Of a DNA stretch of 64,000 nt, positions 42,845 through 50,806 are shown in pieces. The stretch's first letter is position 1; every line of letters starts with the position of its first letter. A program made the position numbers and the translations under genes. The notes below the pieces were generated by a model, which was not told the DNA's origin, searched no databases, and saw only the letters and a program-made list of their open reading frames with translations. The stretch spans positions 51,008-115,007 of the forward strand of contig NZ_JAKKFD010000029.1 of NCBI RefSeq assembly GCF_022229005.1, in the 5' to 3' direction. The DNA is from Micromonospora trifolii (GTDB lineage Bacteria > Actinomycetota > Actinomycetes > Mycobacteriales > Micromonosporaceae).

Positions 42845-43806
42845 TGGCCGGCAACCGTCGGGTCGACCGGCGCAACGGCGGCGAGGCCTCCCCGGTTCGG
42901 CTGATCGCCGTCGCGGTCATCCTCATCGGGTTGGTCCTGGTGTCGCTGCGGCTGCTGCCCGGGTCGCCATTCGAGTCGTCCGCGGCGGCCAAGTGGGGTG
43001 ACGCGGGCTCCAGCGCCAGCGACCGCCCCACCGGCTCCGGCACCGACCGCAGCGCCCGCCAGCCGTCCTCGCCGTCACCGAGCCCCAGCCCGTCACTGGA
43101 GCCGCTGCCCTTCGTGGCCAGGAACCTCGATCTGAACATCGAGGGCTGGTACTCCTGGAGCGTCCTCGACCGCCGAACCGGAAAGATCATCGGTTCGAAG
43201 AACATGGGCGAGACCAGCACGACCGCCTCGATGATCAAGGCCTGGATCGTCGCCGACTACCTGCGTCGCGCGGCCGACGCCGGCCAGACCCCGAGTGACG
43301 CGAAGCTCGCCGACGCGACGCGGATCATCCGGGACAGCGACAACACCCGGGCCGAACAGTTCTACAACCAGGTCGACCGGGACGCCTCGATCAAGCGGCT
43401 CATCTCCATGTGCAAGCTGACCGACAGCAGCGTCGCCCCCGACGGCGGCTGGAGCCGGACGGCGCTCTCCCCCCGGGACACCGCCCGGATGGGCAACTGC
43501 ATCGTCACCGGCACCGCCGCCGGGCCGAAGTGGACCAAGTGGCTGCTCAACGAGATGAAGCAGGTTCGCGGTGCCGGCGACTTCGGCATCCGCAAGGCCT
43601 TCCCGGCCAGCGAGCAGAAGACGATCGCCATCAAGAACGGGTGGATCGACCGGACCAGGGAGCAGGAGATGCACATCAACTGCCTGGCCATCGGTGACAC
43701 CTGGACGATGGGCGTGATGGTCAAGTACCCGATCAACATGGGCTACGACTACGGCATGAAGAACTGCGAGAAGATCACCGAGGCGCTGCTCCGCCCCGGC
43801 ACCTGA
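42844..43806 (+). CDS. Beta-lactamase-fold serine hydrolase (second of a pair)
   Basis: 320 residues and a paralogue of the previous gene. One membrane helix (about 18-37), a Ser/Pro stalk, then the fold with S129-x-x-K132 (SMIK), S165-D-N167 and K264-N-G266. As in its partner, no ExxLN glutamate motif is seen ahead of LSPRD. It overlaps the first gene by one base (TGATG), so the two are co-translated. Ends five bp before the convergent mqnA. Confidence 0.8.
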   Translation: MAGNRRVDRRNGGEASPVRLIAVAVILIGLVLVSLRLLPGSPFESSAAAKWGDAGSSASDRPTGSGTDRSARQPSSPSPSPSPSLEPLPFVARNLDLNIEGWYSWSVLDRRTGKIIGSKNMGETSTTASMIKAWIVADYLRRAADAGQTPSDAKLADATRIIRDSDNTRAEQFYNQVDRDASIKRLISMCKLTDSSVAPDGGWSRTALSPRDTARMGNCIVTGTAAGPKWTKWLLNEMKQVRGAGDFGIRKAFPASEQKTIAIKNGWIDRTREQEMHINCLAIGDTWTMGVMVKYPINMGYDYGMKNCEKITEALLRPGT

Positions 43807-43811
43807 GCCGG

Positions 43812-44663
43812 TCAGCCGGCGAAGAACTCCGGGCCGCCGTCCGGCAGCGCCGGGGCCTCGCCGATGGCGGCAGCCCGCCGGGCCCACTCGCGGAGCCCGG
43901 CGACCTGCCGGTCGCCAAGGGAGAAGTCGAGGGTCCGGAAGTACGTGGCCAGCGTCGCCGCGTCGAAGGTCTCCCAGCGGGCCGCCGCCTCGGCGACCTG
44001 ATCCAGCTCCGCCAGGCAGAGGTCCCGCGAGCGCAGGAAAGCCTCGTGCACCTCCTTGACCAGGCCCGGGTGGGCGGCGGCGAAGTCGCGGCGGACCGCC
44101 CAGACGGCGAAGACCATCGGCAGCCCGGTCCACTCCCGCCACGCCTGCCCGAGGTCGGTGACGGTGAGGCCCTTCTGCGGCGCCTCGTAGTACGCCCGCA
44201 GCGCCACGTCGCCGATCAGCACGGCGGCGTCGGCCTCCAGCAGCATCTGGGTCAGATCCGGCGGGCAGCGGAAGTATTCGGGCCGCACGTTGTACTGCTC
44301 GGCGAGCAGCAGCTGCGCCAGCATGACCCCGGTCCGCGAGGTCGAGCCGAGCGCCACCCGAGCGCCATCCAGCTCGGCGAGCGGCCGGGTGGAGACCATG
44401 TTGACCGAGAGCACCGGCCCGTCGCTGCCCACCGCCAGGTCCGGCAGGAGCAGCAGCTCGTCGGCGTGCTTCAGGTATTCCAACAGCGTGATCGGGCCGA
44501 TGTCGAGGTCGCCGGCGACCAGCGCCGCGCTCAACCGGTCCGGCGAGTCCTTGTGCAGGTCGACGTCGAGCAGGGCCCCGGAGCGCATCAGACCCCAGTA
44601 GATCGGCAGACAGTTCAGGAACTGGATGTGCCCGACCCGCGGGCGTGCGATGCGCTCAGCCAT
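43812..44663 (-). CDS. mqnA: Chorismate dehydratase MqnA
   Basis: 283 residues. First step of the futalosine route, turning chorismate to 3-[(1-carboxyvinyl)oxy]benzoate. Family blocks are PRVGHIQFLNCLPIYWGL, LSAALVAGDLDIGPITLLEYLKHAD, VALGSTSRTGVML and WREWTGLPMVFAVWAVRR. Begins ATG 44663, inside the last 49 bases of the MFS gene, which is on the same strand, so its translation probably depends on that gene's message. Confidence 0.92.
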   Translation of the reverse strand: MAERIARPRVGHIQFLNCLPIYWGLMRSGALLDVDLHKDSPDRLSAALVAGDLDIGPITLLEYLKHADELLLLPDLAVGSDGPVLSVNMVSTRPLAELDGARVALGSTSRTGVMLAQLLLAEQYNVRPEYFRCPPDLTQMLLEADAAVLIGDVALRAYYEAPQKGLTVTDLGQAWREWTGLPMVFAVWAVRRDFAAAHPGLVKEVHEAFLRSRDLCLAELDQVAEAAARWETFDAATLATYFRTLDFSLGDRQVAGLREWARRAAAIGEAPALPDGGPEFFAG

Positions 44664-46009
44664 GGCCCGACCGTATCCCCGGCGGTTGGCTCGGGCTCGG
44701 CGGGCCGCCCCGGAGTGGCCAAGCCCGCATTTGACGACAGTCGTACCGCGCGGGTCACGACCGGCACGAAGGCCAGCACCACCAGCAGCCCGACCACACC
44801 CGCACCGGCGATCAGCGGCCGAGGTGGGACGACAGCGAGCAACGCCCCGCCGATCAGGAAGCCCGCCATCGAGCCACCCTGCACCGCCGCGCCATAACTG
44901 GCGTACGCCCGGGCGCGCATCGCCTCCGGCACCCGCCGAGCAGTGAGCAGGTTGGCGAAGACGTTCTCGCCACCATTGGCCGCACCACCCACCAGCCAGA
45001 GCGGCACCAACACGCCTGCCGCCGGCACCGACGCCGCCAGCAACACCATCAGGCTGCACACGGCCAGAGTGGCCAGCACCCCACGTACCAACGCGCCGTC
45101 GTCGTCGAGCCGCCTGGCGAGTCGTACGGCGAGCCAGGTCCCCGGCAGCATGCCGGCCATCCATGCGGCACTGACCAGGCCGTACGTGGTCGCCGAGCCC
45201 CCCAACGTCTCGCGGATGAAGAAGACCTCGATCACGTTGATGCCGCCGATCGCCGCGATCACCACGGCGGTGCTGACCACCATGACGAGCATCAGCGGAT
45301 CGCGGCGCAGCCGCCAGCTGATCTCCGTACCCCCGGGGGTTGGCACGCCGCCCGAGACGGCCGGGCTGCTCGGGGCGGGTGCCTGACTGGCGGCGGCCTC
45401 GTTGCTCACGGCGGCCTCGTTGGCGGCGGGCCGCCGGCCGCCGCGTCGGGTCCGCAGCAGCAGGCCCGCGACCACGAGCGCCAGGTAGGTCGCGGCATCG
45501 AGGAGCAGCGGTACGCGGGTGCCGAACTGCCCCACCAACAGGCCGGCCAGCACCGGGCCGCCGAGCGCACCGAGCGAGACGGCCGTCTGACTGATCGCGC
45601 TGGCTCGCGGCAGGTCGGCCGGGCGGACCATCGTCGGCAGCAGCGCGGCGAGGCAGGGTTGGGTCACCGCGAGCCCGCAGGCCAGCAGGGTGACGAGCCC
45701 GATCACCAGGACTGGTTGCTCGACGACGGCGAGCAGCACGCAGATCGCGGCCTGCGCGAACCCGACGGTCACCAGCAGGGTACGACTGTCCGTCCGGTCG
45801 GCGAGTCGGCCCGCGAGTGGGGCGAGCACCACCAGGGGCAGGGTTGCGGCCAGCAGCAGCCCTGACACGGCCAGCCCGCCGGCACCGGCACCCTGAAGGG
45901 CCAGCGCCAGCGCTGTCGCGGCGAGGAAGTCGCCGCAGATCGTGGTGCCCCGAGCGGCCGCAACGAGCCAGACGTCCGACCAGCGCGATTCATCAATTGT
46001 GAAGGACAT
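44615..46009 (-). CDS. MFS transporter (drug-efflux-like)
   Basis: 464 residues with about 12 hydrophobic segments. The motif-A loop reads GRLADRTDSRTLL. The first six helices are followed by a Pro/Ser/Ala-rich insert (about 200-240), then the second half; an unusual hydrophilic tail of about 40 residues ends the protein and overlaps mqnA. I take ATG 46009 (MSFTIDESRW); a 12-residue longer start at 46045 is possible but would cover an inverted repeat. Its regulator lies 42 bp upstream. Confidence 0.8.
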   Translation of the reverse strand: MSFTIDESRWSDVWLVAAARGTTICGDFLAATALALALQGAGAGGLAVSGLLLAATLPLVVLAPLAGRLADRTDSRTLLVTVGFAQAAICVLLAVVEQPVLVIGLVTLLACGLAVTQPCLAALLPTMVRPADLPRASAISQTAVSLGALGGPVLAGLLVGQFGTRVPLLLDAATYLALVVAGLLLRTRRGGRRPAANEAAVSNEAAASQAPAPSSPAVSGGVPTPGGTEISWRLRRDPLMLVMVVSTAVVIAAIGGINVIEVFFIRETLGGSATTYGLVSAAWMAGMLPGTWLAVRLARRLDDDGALVRGVLATLAVCSLMVLLAASVPAAGVLVPLWLVGGAANGGENVFANLLTARRVPEAMRARAYASYGAAVQGGSMAGFLIGGALLAVVPPRPLIAGAGVVGLLVVLAFVPVVTRAVRLSSNAGLATPGRPAEPEPTAGDTVGPWLSASHARGSGTSSS

Positions 46010-46037
46010 GCTTCGAAAATAATCCTTCACAACTGAT
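45992..46037 (-). promoter_or_regulatory. Inverted repeat between the HTH regulator and the MFS gene
   Basis: ATCAATTGTGAAGGA (45992-46006) and TCCTTCACAACTGAT (46023-46037), a 15-base arm with one mismatch and a 16-base spacer, in an unusually AT-rich patch at the MFS start. Suits an operator for the adjacent HTH protein, or a stem in the message that covers the start. Confidence 0.6.
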
Positions 46038-46051
46038 TCATGCAAGCCTGA

Positions 46052-46636
46052 CTATGCCAACGGCACCGTCCGGTACTGCACAGCGACAGTGCGCGCCCCC
46101 GCCGGTGGATCACCTTGGCGCCGCCGCGGGTGATACGGCCGGAGCAGCGCCAGCACCGCCTCGTTCAACTCGGCCAACTCGTCGGCGGTGAGCAGCAACA
46201 GGGTGTCGGTGAACAGGGCCTTGTCGTACCACTCGGCCGGCTCGTCCCCGGCGCGCCGCAACCAGTCCCGGGTCCGCTCCATGGCCCGGACCGCATGGGC
46301 CTCCACCAGCGCCTGCTCGGCCGCACGCGCCTCAGGCCCGGCATCACGACCCGCCTCGACCAGCACGCTCACACTCGGCACGCGCCACAGCCGCTCACGC
46401 GCGTCCCCCCGGCTCGGCGCCTGCTCGACCAGGCCGAACTTCGCCAGCGCGCGCAGGTGGTAACTGGTGGCGCTCGGCGACAGCCCGACGATCTCGGCGC
46501 ACTCGGTGGCGGTACCACCGCTCGTGCGACTGTTCAGGTACTCCATGATCGCGATTCGGGCCGGATGGGCCATCGCCCGCATCACCTGGGGGTCGCTGAT
46601 CGTCATCCGGCGCGAATCGGAGCGGGCCTCGGTCAT
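46052..46636 (-). CDS. ArsR-like winged-helix regulator
   Basis: 194 residues. The N-terminal ArsR/HTH_20 domain reads AMAHPARIAIMEYLNSRTSGGTATECAEIVGLSPSATSYHLRALAKFGLVEQAPSRGDARERLWRV (about 19-85), without the metal-binding Cys of classical ArsR. A helical C-terminal half (about 95-160) may dimerise or sense a ligand. ATG 46636 is chosen. It precedes the MFS exporter on the same strand and probably represses it. Confidence 0.85.
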   Translation of the reverse strand: MTEARSDSRRMTISDPQVMRAMAHPARIAIMEYLNSRTSGGTATECAEIVGLSPSATSYHLRALAKFGLVEQAPSRGDARERLWRVPSVSVLVEAGRDAGPEARAAEQALVEAHAVRAMERTRDWLRRAGDEPAEWYDKALFTDTLLLLTADELAELNEAVLALLRPYHPRRRQGDPPAGARTVAVQYRTVPLA

Positions 46637-46689
46637 AGGTCCATGATCCCGGCAGGCCCCCCAACCTGCCATCACCCCCGCGTTCCGGC

Positions 46690-46764
46690 GATCGACTCGG
46701 TTTCCTGGAAACCGCGGCGTCGCGCCGGCCTGGACACCGCGACTTCGTGAAAACCGAGTCGATC
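46690..46764. repeat. 75-bp palindromic element, type B
   Basis: 14-bp ends GATCGACTCGGTTT and its complement at 46751-46764. The interior is GC-rich and has a second imperfect symmetry (TTTCCTGGAAA near the left end). Same length and plan as the type A elements but a different sequence. Lies upstream of both the HTH gene and the helR gene. Confidence 0.8.
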
Positions 46765-46970
46765 AAACGCACCTGACCGGGCAACACGCCGTCTCGGATG
46801 GGTGGTCGCGTCGGTAATTCGCTGGATGCGTCGGGTAGGGGAGCGTAGGGTTGCAGCCCGCTTGACGGCCGAGGTGAGCTGCACCGGAACGGACGTCTTC
46901 GCGCCGGGCGGGCGGCCATCCGCCCCCGGACACGCGAGCGCGCAGCAGATGTGAACGATGGGACGTCAGC

Positions 46971-49091
46971 ATGCCCGCACTTGACCTCGACACCCAGCCT
47001 GGCGCCGACCTCGACGCGGACCTGGCCGCCGAACGCGCACACCTCACCACCTCGCGGGCGGCGCTCGGTCGGATGCGGGAGCGGGCCGAGTCTCTCTTCG
47101 CCACCGGTGACCAGGTGGCCGGCGACGCGTACGCGGCCGAGACGCTCGGCCGCACCCTGGCCCGCAGGGTCGCCGAACTCGCCGACGACCCGATCACTCC
47201 GCTCTTCTTCGGCCGCCTCGACTTCGGCGGCGCCCCGAACACCAGCGCCACCGACAGCGGCACCACGAACGACCCGACCGCACCCGACGGCAGCGGTGAT
47301 CATTACGGGCGGCGGTATCACGTGGGGCGGCGGCACGTCACCGACGAGCGTGGCGAGCCGTTGGTGCTGGACTGGCGGGCGCCGGTCTCCCGCTCGTTCT
47401 ACCGGGCCAGTGTGCGGGATCCGCAGGGGGTGGCGGTTCGGCGGCGGTTCGGGTTCAGCAATGGTGTGCTGACCAGCTTCGAGGATGAGCGGCTGGATCG
47501 GGGCGAAGAGCTCGGTACCACCAGTCGGATCCTCACCGCCGAGATCGAGCGTCCACGCGTCGGGCCGATGCGGGACATCGTCGCCACGATCCAGCCGGAG
47601 CAGGACGAGCTGGTCCGGGCTGACCTCGCCGACTCGATCTGTGTGCAGGGAGCACCGGGCACGGGAAAGACGGCGGTGGGTCTGCACCGGGCCGCGTACC
47701 TGCTCTACCTGCATCGGGAGCGGTTGCGGCGGGCGGGTGTGCTGATCGTCGGGCCGAACCGGGCGTTCCTGTCGTACATCGCGGCGGTGCTGCCGGCGCT
47801 CGGTGAGGTCGAGGTCGAACAGGCCACGGTGGAGGAGTTGATCTCCCGGGTGGCGGTCCGGGCTGTCGAGGCGCCGGCGGTGGCCGCGCTCAAACACGAC
47901 GTACGGATGGCGAGCGTGTTGCGGCGCGCTGTGCAGACGCAGATCGGCGCCCCGACCGAGTCGATCACCGTGTCGGACGGTTCGTTCCGCTGGCGCATCG
48001 GGGTGGAGCCGCTGCACCGGATCGTCGAGGAGACCCGCCGGGAGGGGCTGCCGTACGGCACGGGTCGGGAACGCGTCCAGGCGCGGGTGGTGAGTCTGCT
48101 GCAACGGCAGGCCGAGGCGCGGCGCGCGGAGTCGCCCAGCGATGCCTGGCTGCGTCGGATGAGCCGCTGCCGGCCGGTGCTCGACTTCCTGGACGCGGTC
48201 TGGCCGGCGCTCACCCCGGAAGGGCTGGTGCACGGCCTCTTCTCCGGTCCGGACCGGCTCGCCGCCGCGGCGGACGGGCTGCTCAGCGACGCCGAGCAGG
48301 CGCAACTCGTCTGGGCCAAACCAGCCCGCACGCCGAAGGCGACCCGTTGGACCGCCGCCGACGCGGTGCTGATCGACGAGGCGACCGGGCTGCTGGAACG
48401 GCTTCCCGGGTTCGGGCACGTGGTGGTGGACGAGGCGCAGGACCTCTCCCCGATGCAGTGTCGGGCCATCGCCCGGCGCAGCGAGCACGGCTCGGTCACG
48501 CTCCTCGGTGACCTCGCCCAGGGCACCGCGCCGTGGGCGGCGACGGACTGGAAGGAATCCCTCGCCCACCTGGGCAAGCCGGACGCGGTGGTGGTGCCGT
48601 TGACAGTCGGTTTCCGGGTGCCCGCCGCAGTCGTCGCATTCGCGAACCTGCTGCTCCCGGTGCTGGCGGTGGACGTACCACCGGCCGAGTCGCTGCGCCA
48701 CGACGGCGGCTTGGACGTGCGTACGGTGACCGACCTGACCTCGGCGACGGTGGCCGAGGTACGCGCGGCGCTCGCGCACGACGGCTCGGTCGGTGTGATC
48801 GCCGCGGACGACGCTGTCGACGGCCTGCGCGCGGCCCTGGCCGAGGCCGGTGTCCAGACCGCGACCGCCGACGACGTGGCGACCGCGGAGCGGGTCACTG
48901 TGGTGCCGGCGACGCTGGTCAAGGGCCTTGAGTACGACCACGTGGTGGTGGTCGAGCCGGCCGCGATCGTCGCGGCCGAGCCGCGCGGGCTGCACCGGTT
49001 GTACGTGGTGCTTACCCGGGCGGTGTCCCGGCTGGCGGTGCTGCACGTTGCGCCGCTGCCCGCCCCGCTCGTCGGCGGGTCAGCCGGCTGA
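46971..49091 (+). CDS. helR: HelD/HelR-type RNA polymerase recycling ATPase
   Basis: 706 residues of helicase superfamily 1, related to UvrD but of the HelD family, which removes stalled RNA polymerase from DNA; actinobacterial HelR also protects against rifamycins. The N-terminal coiled coil (LAAERAHLTTSRAALGRMRERAE, 18-40) suits the secondary-channel arm, Walker A is GAPGTGKT (227-234), and motif II DEAQDLS lies near residue 487. A conserved block is VLDWRAPVSRSFYRASVRDPQGVAVRRRFGF. I found no rifamycin-associated element upstream. Confidence 0.85.
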   Translation: MPALDLDTQPGADLDADLAAERAHLTTSRAALGRMRERAESLFATGDQVAGDAYAAETLGRTLARRVAELADDPITPLFFGRLDFGGAPNTSATDSGTTNDPTAPDGSGDHYGRRYHVGRRHVTDERGEPLVLDWRAPVSRSFYRASVRDPQGVAVRRRFGFSNGVLTSFEDERLDRGEELGTTSRILTAEIERPRVGPMRDIVATIQPEQDELVRADLADSICVQGAPGTGKTAVGLHRAAYLLYLHRERLRRAGVLIVGPNRAFLSYIAAVLPALGEVEVEQATVEELISRVAVRAVEAPAVAALKHDVRMASVLRRAVQTQIGAPTESITVSDGSFRWRIGVEPLHRIVEETRREGLPYGTGRERVQARVVSLLQRQAEARRAESPSDAWLRRMSRCRPVLDFLDAVWPALTPEGLVHGLFSGPDRLAAAADGLLSDAEQAQLVWAKPARTPKATRWTAADAVLIDEATGLLERLPGFGHVVVDEAQDLSPMQCRAIARRSEHGSVTLLGDLAQGTAPWAATDWKESLAHLGKPDAVVVPLTVGFRVPAAVVAFANLLLPVLAVDVPPAESLRHDGGLDVRTVTDLTSATVAEVRAALAHDGSVGVIAADDAVDGLRAALAEAGVQTATADDVATAERVTVVPATLVKGLEYDHVVVVEPAAIVAAEPRGLHRLYVVLTRAVSRLAVLHVAPLPAPLVGGSAG

Positions 49092-49691
49092 CAGGGCCGC
49101 CGCGACCTCCCGCAGCGGGCGGCTGGAGTCGGCGAGCGGCACGTGGAACGACAGCCATGACCCGTCGGCGAAGTCGATCCGCAGCCGCTTCCAGTTCAAC
49201 CGGTACCTGCCGACCCAGGCGGCGACTGTCGTTCGCGGCACGGACCCGAGCAGTTCGATGTCGGCCTGCGCCCGTTCGTCCGCCGTCGAGCCGGAGAGCA
49301 GCCCGACGGGTGCTGTCGCGCCGAACAGCAGCCGCTGGTCGGTGACCCCCAGCACGAGGTTTCGGAGGCCGGGGCCCTTCGCCGCCACGATCAGGGCATG
49401 GTGCAGCACGGATGCCGAGGATCCCGGTTCACCTCGACCCCCGACGCCGAAGACGAGCCAGTCGACGGCGTTGTCCGCTCGACCGAAGGTGATGTTCGGT
49501 GACAGCACGTTGAGCAGGACACCCAGGAAGCCCGGCCCAGCCGTGACCTGTGGGACCGACGGCTGCGGGGGCGGTGCCGGCGTCAGCCCGCCGCCCGCTC
49601 GGACCTGGGCCACCGCGCGCACCTGCTCCCCGGCGGCCAGCAGCCGGGTGATCCCCTCGACGTACCGTGCCCGACTCTCATCGGCAGTCAT
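49080..49691 (-). CDS. Hypothetical protein, possibly PH-like domain
   Basis: 203 residues from ATG 49691. The N-terminal part is helical, then a Gly/Pro-rich segment, then a beta-rich C-terminal half (LVLGVTDQRLLFGATA and WKRLRIDFADGSWLSFHVPLADSSRPLREVAAAL) that looks like a bPH/YvbH-type domain. Function unknown. Its 3' end overlaps that of helR by 12 bp. Confidence 0.65.
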   Translation of the reverse strand: MTADESRARYVEGITRLLAAGEQVRAVAQVRAGGGLTPAPPPQPSVPQVTAGPGFLGVLLNVLSPNITFGRADNAVDWLVFGVGGRGEPGSSASVLHHALIVAAKGPGLRNLVLGVTDQRLLFGATAPVGLLSGSTADERAQADIELLGSVPRTTVAAWVGRYRLNWKRLRIDFADGSWLSFHVPLADSSRPLREVAAALSAG

Positions 49692-49832
49692 CGGCGCCCC
49701 TCGTGGTCGGTGGGCAAGGACCCTCCCCTGTGGCCTGCGCGGCGGATCAGCCGCCACGACTGACCACCATAGGCACTGCTCGCCGCGATCAGGGGCCTGC
49801 CGCAGCCGGTGACGACGGGGTCACTCCCCTGG

Positions 49833-49849
49833 ACTTTGTGCCGTAAAGT
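49833..49849 (+). promoter_or_regulatory. Inverted repeat at the -10 region of the ABC operon
   Basis: ACTTTGTGCCGTAAAGT has five-base inverted ends (ACTTT/AAAGT). TAAAGT within it sits about seven bases before GTG 49857, which fits a -10 for a leaderless message. The HTH protein of the operon is the likely binder. Confidence 0.5.
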
Positions 49850-49856
49850 AGTTTGC

Positions 49857-50501
49857 GTGGACCCCGACGATGACTCACCACCCACCGACGCCGCAGCGGC
49901 GCTCCGGCTGATCCAGGACCAACGATCGGCGACGGCACGCCGGCTCGATCCCGACGCCCGCCTGGTCTACTGGCCGTGGGGTGTCGCCTGGCTGGTCGGC
50001 TTCGGGCTGTTCTTCCTGCGGTTCCCCCCGGGTGACCGGGCGCTGGTCCACCTGCCGAGCTGGCTGCCGCTGACCGTCCTCTTCGTCCTGCTCGCGGCCG
50101 CCGGAGCGACCCAGGCGGTGGTCAGCACGCGGGCCTACGGCCAGGTGACCGGCGACTCCGCCCGGCGCGGGCAGTGGTACGGCTACGCCTGGGCCCTCGG
50201 TTCGGTCAGCGTCTACGCGGGGCTCGGCCGGATCTCCGAGCACCTGCCGCACGACCTGGCGGCGCTGCTCTGGTCGGCGACCGCCGTCGGGTTGACCGGT
50301 GCGCTGCACATGGCCGGCGGGGCGGTCTGGCTCGATCGGGACCTGTTCCGGCTGGGCGTCTGGGTCAGCGTGATCAACCTGATCGGCGCGATCGCCGGGC
50401 CGGGCTGGCACGCGCTCGTCGTCGCGGTGGCCGGCGGCGGCGGGATCCTGGTGGTCGGCATGCTCGCCCGGCGGCGACAGCGACAGCGACAGCAGCCGTG
50501 A
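49857..50501 (+). CDS. Hypothetical integral membrane protein
   Basis: 214 residues with about six membrane helices, after a hydrophilic N-terminus that includes DAAAALRLIQDQRSATARRL. The frame opens earlier, but GTG 49857 lies just after a -10-like TAAAGT, so the message is probably leaderless. First gene of a four-gene operon with a HTH regulator and an ABC transporter, as is common for this family in actinobacteria. Function unknown. Confidence 0.75.
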   Translation: MDPDDDSPPTDAAAALRLIQDQRSATARRLDPDARLVYWPWGVAWLVGFGLFFLRFPPGDRALVHLPSWLPLTVLFVLLAAAGATQAVVSTRAYGQVTGDSARRGQWYGYAWALGSVSVYAGLGRISEHLPHDLAALLWSATAVGLTGALHMAGGAVWLDRDLFRLGVWVSVINLIGAIAGPGWHALVVAVAGGGGILVVGMLARRRQRQRQQP

Positions 50502-50806
50502 CCGAACTGGATCCGGTCATCCACGCACAGGCCCGGCTGCGGGTGATCGCCAGCCTCTCCGCTCTCAACGTCGGCGACAAGATCGCGTTCCCCCGCCTGC
50601 AGGAGCTGCTCGCGATGACCGCCGGCAACCTCTCGGTGCACCTGCGCAAGCTTGAGGACGCCGGCTACGTGGAGATCAGCAAGACCCATCGTGGACGCAC
50701 CCCGGCGACCCTGGTCGGGCTCAGCCGGCGAGGCCGGCTGGCGTTCGAGGAGTACACCGAAGCTATCCGCGCCCTGCTCGACCCCACCCCGTCGAAGGAG
50801 CAGTAA
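50498..50806 (+). CDS. Winged-helix transcriptional regulator (HTH_27/MarR-like)
   Basis: 102 residues forming one winged helix: LRVIASLSALNVGDKIAFPRLQELLAMTAGNLSVHLRKLEDAGYVEI then KTHRGRTPATLVGLSRRGRLAFEEYTEAI. GTG 50498 overlaps the membrane gene by four bases. Probably represses its own operon through the ACTTT/AAAGT site at 49833. Confidence 0.88.
   Translation: MTELDPVIHAQARLRVIASLSALNVGDKIAFPRLQELLAMTAGNLSVHLRKLEDAGYVEISKTHRGRTPATLVGLSRRGRLAFEEYTEAIRALLDPTPSKEQ

Noticed and set aside
46800..46970. Rifamycin-associated element ahead of helR
   Set aside because: No GC-rich inverted repeat of the right form was found.
46395..49046. 883-residue minus-strand open frame
   Set aside because: Antisense of helR and part of the HTH gene, with shadow composition.
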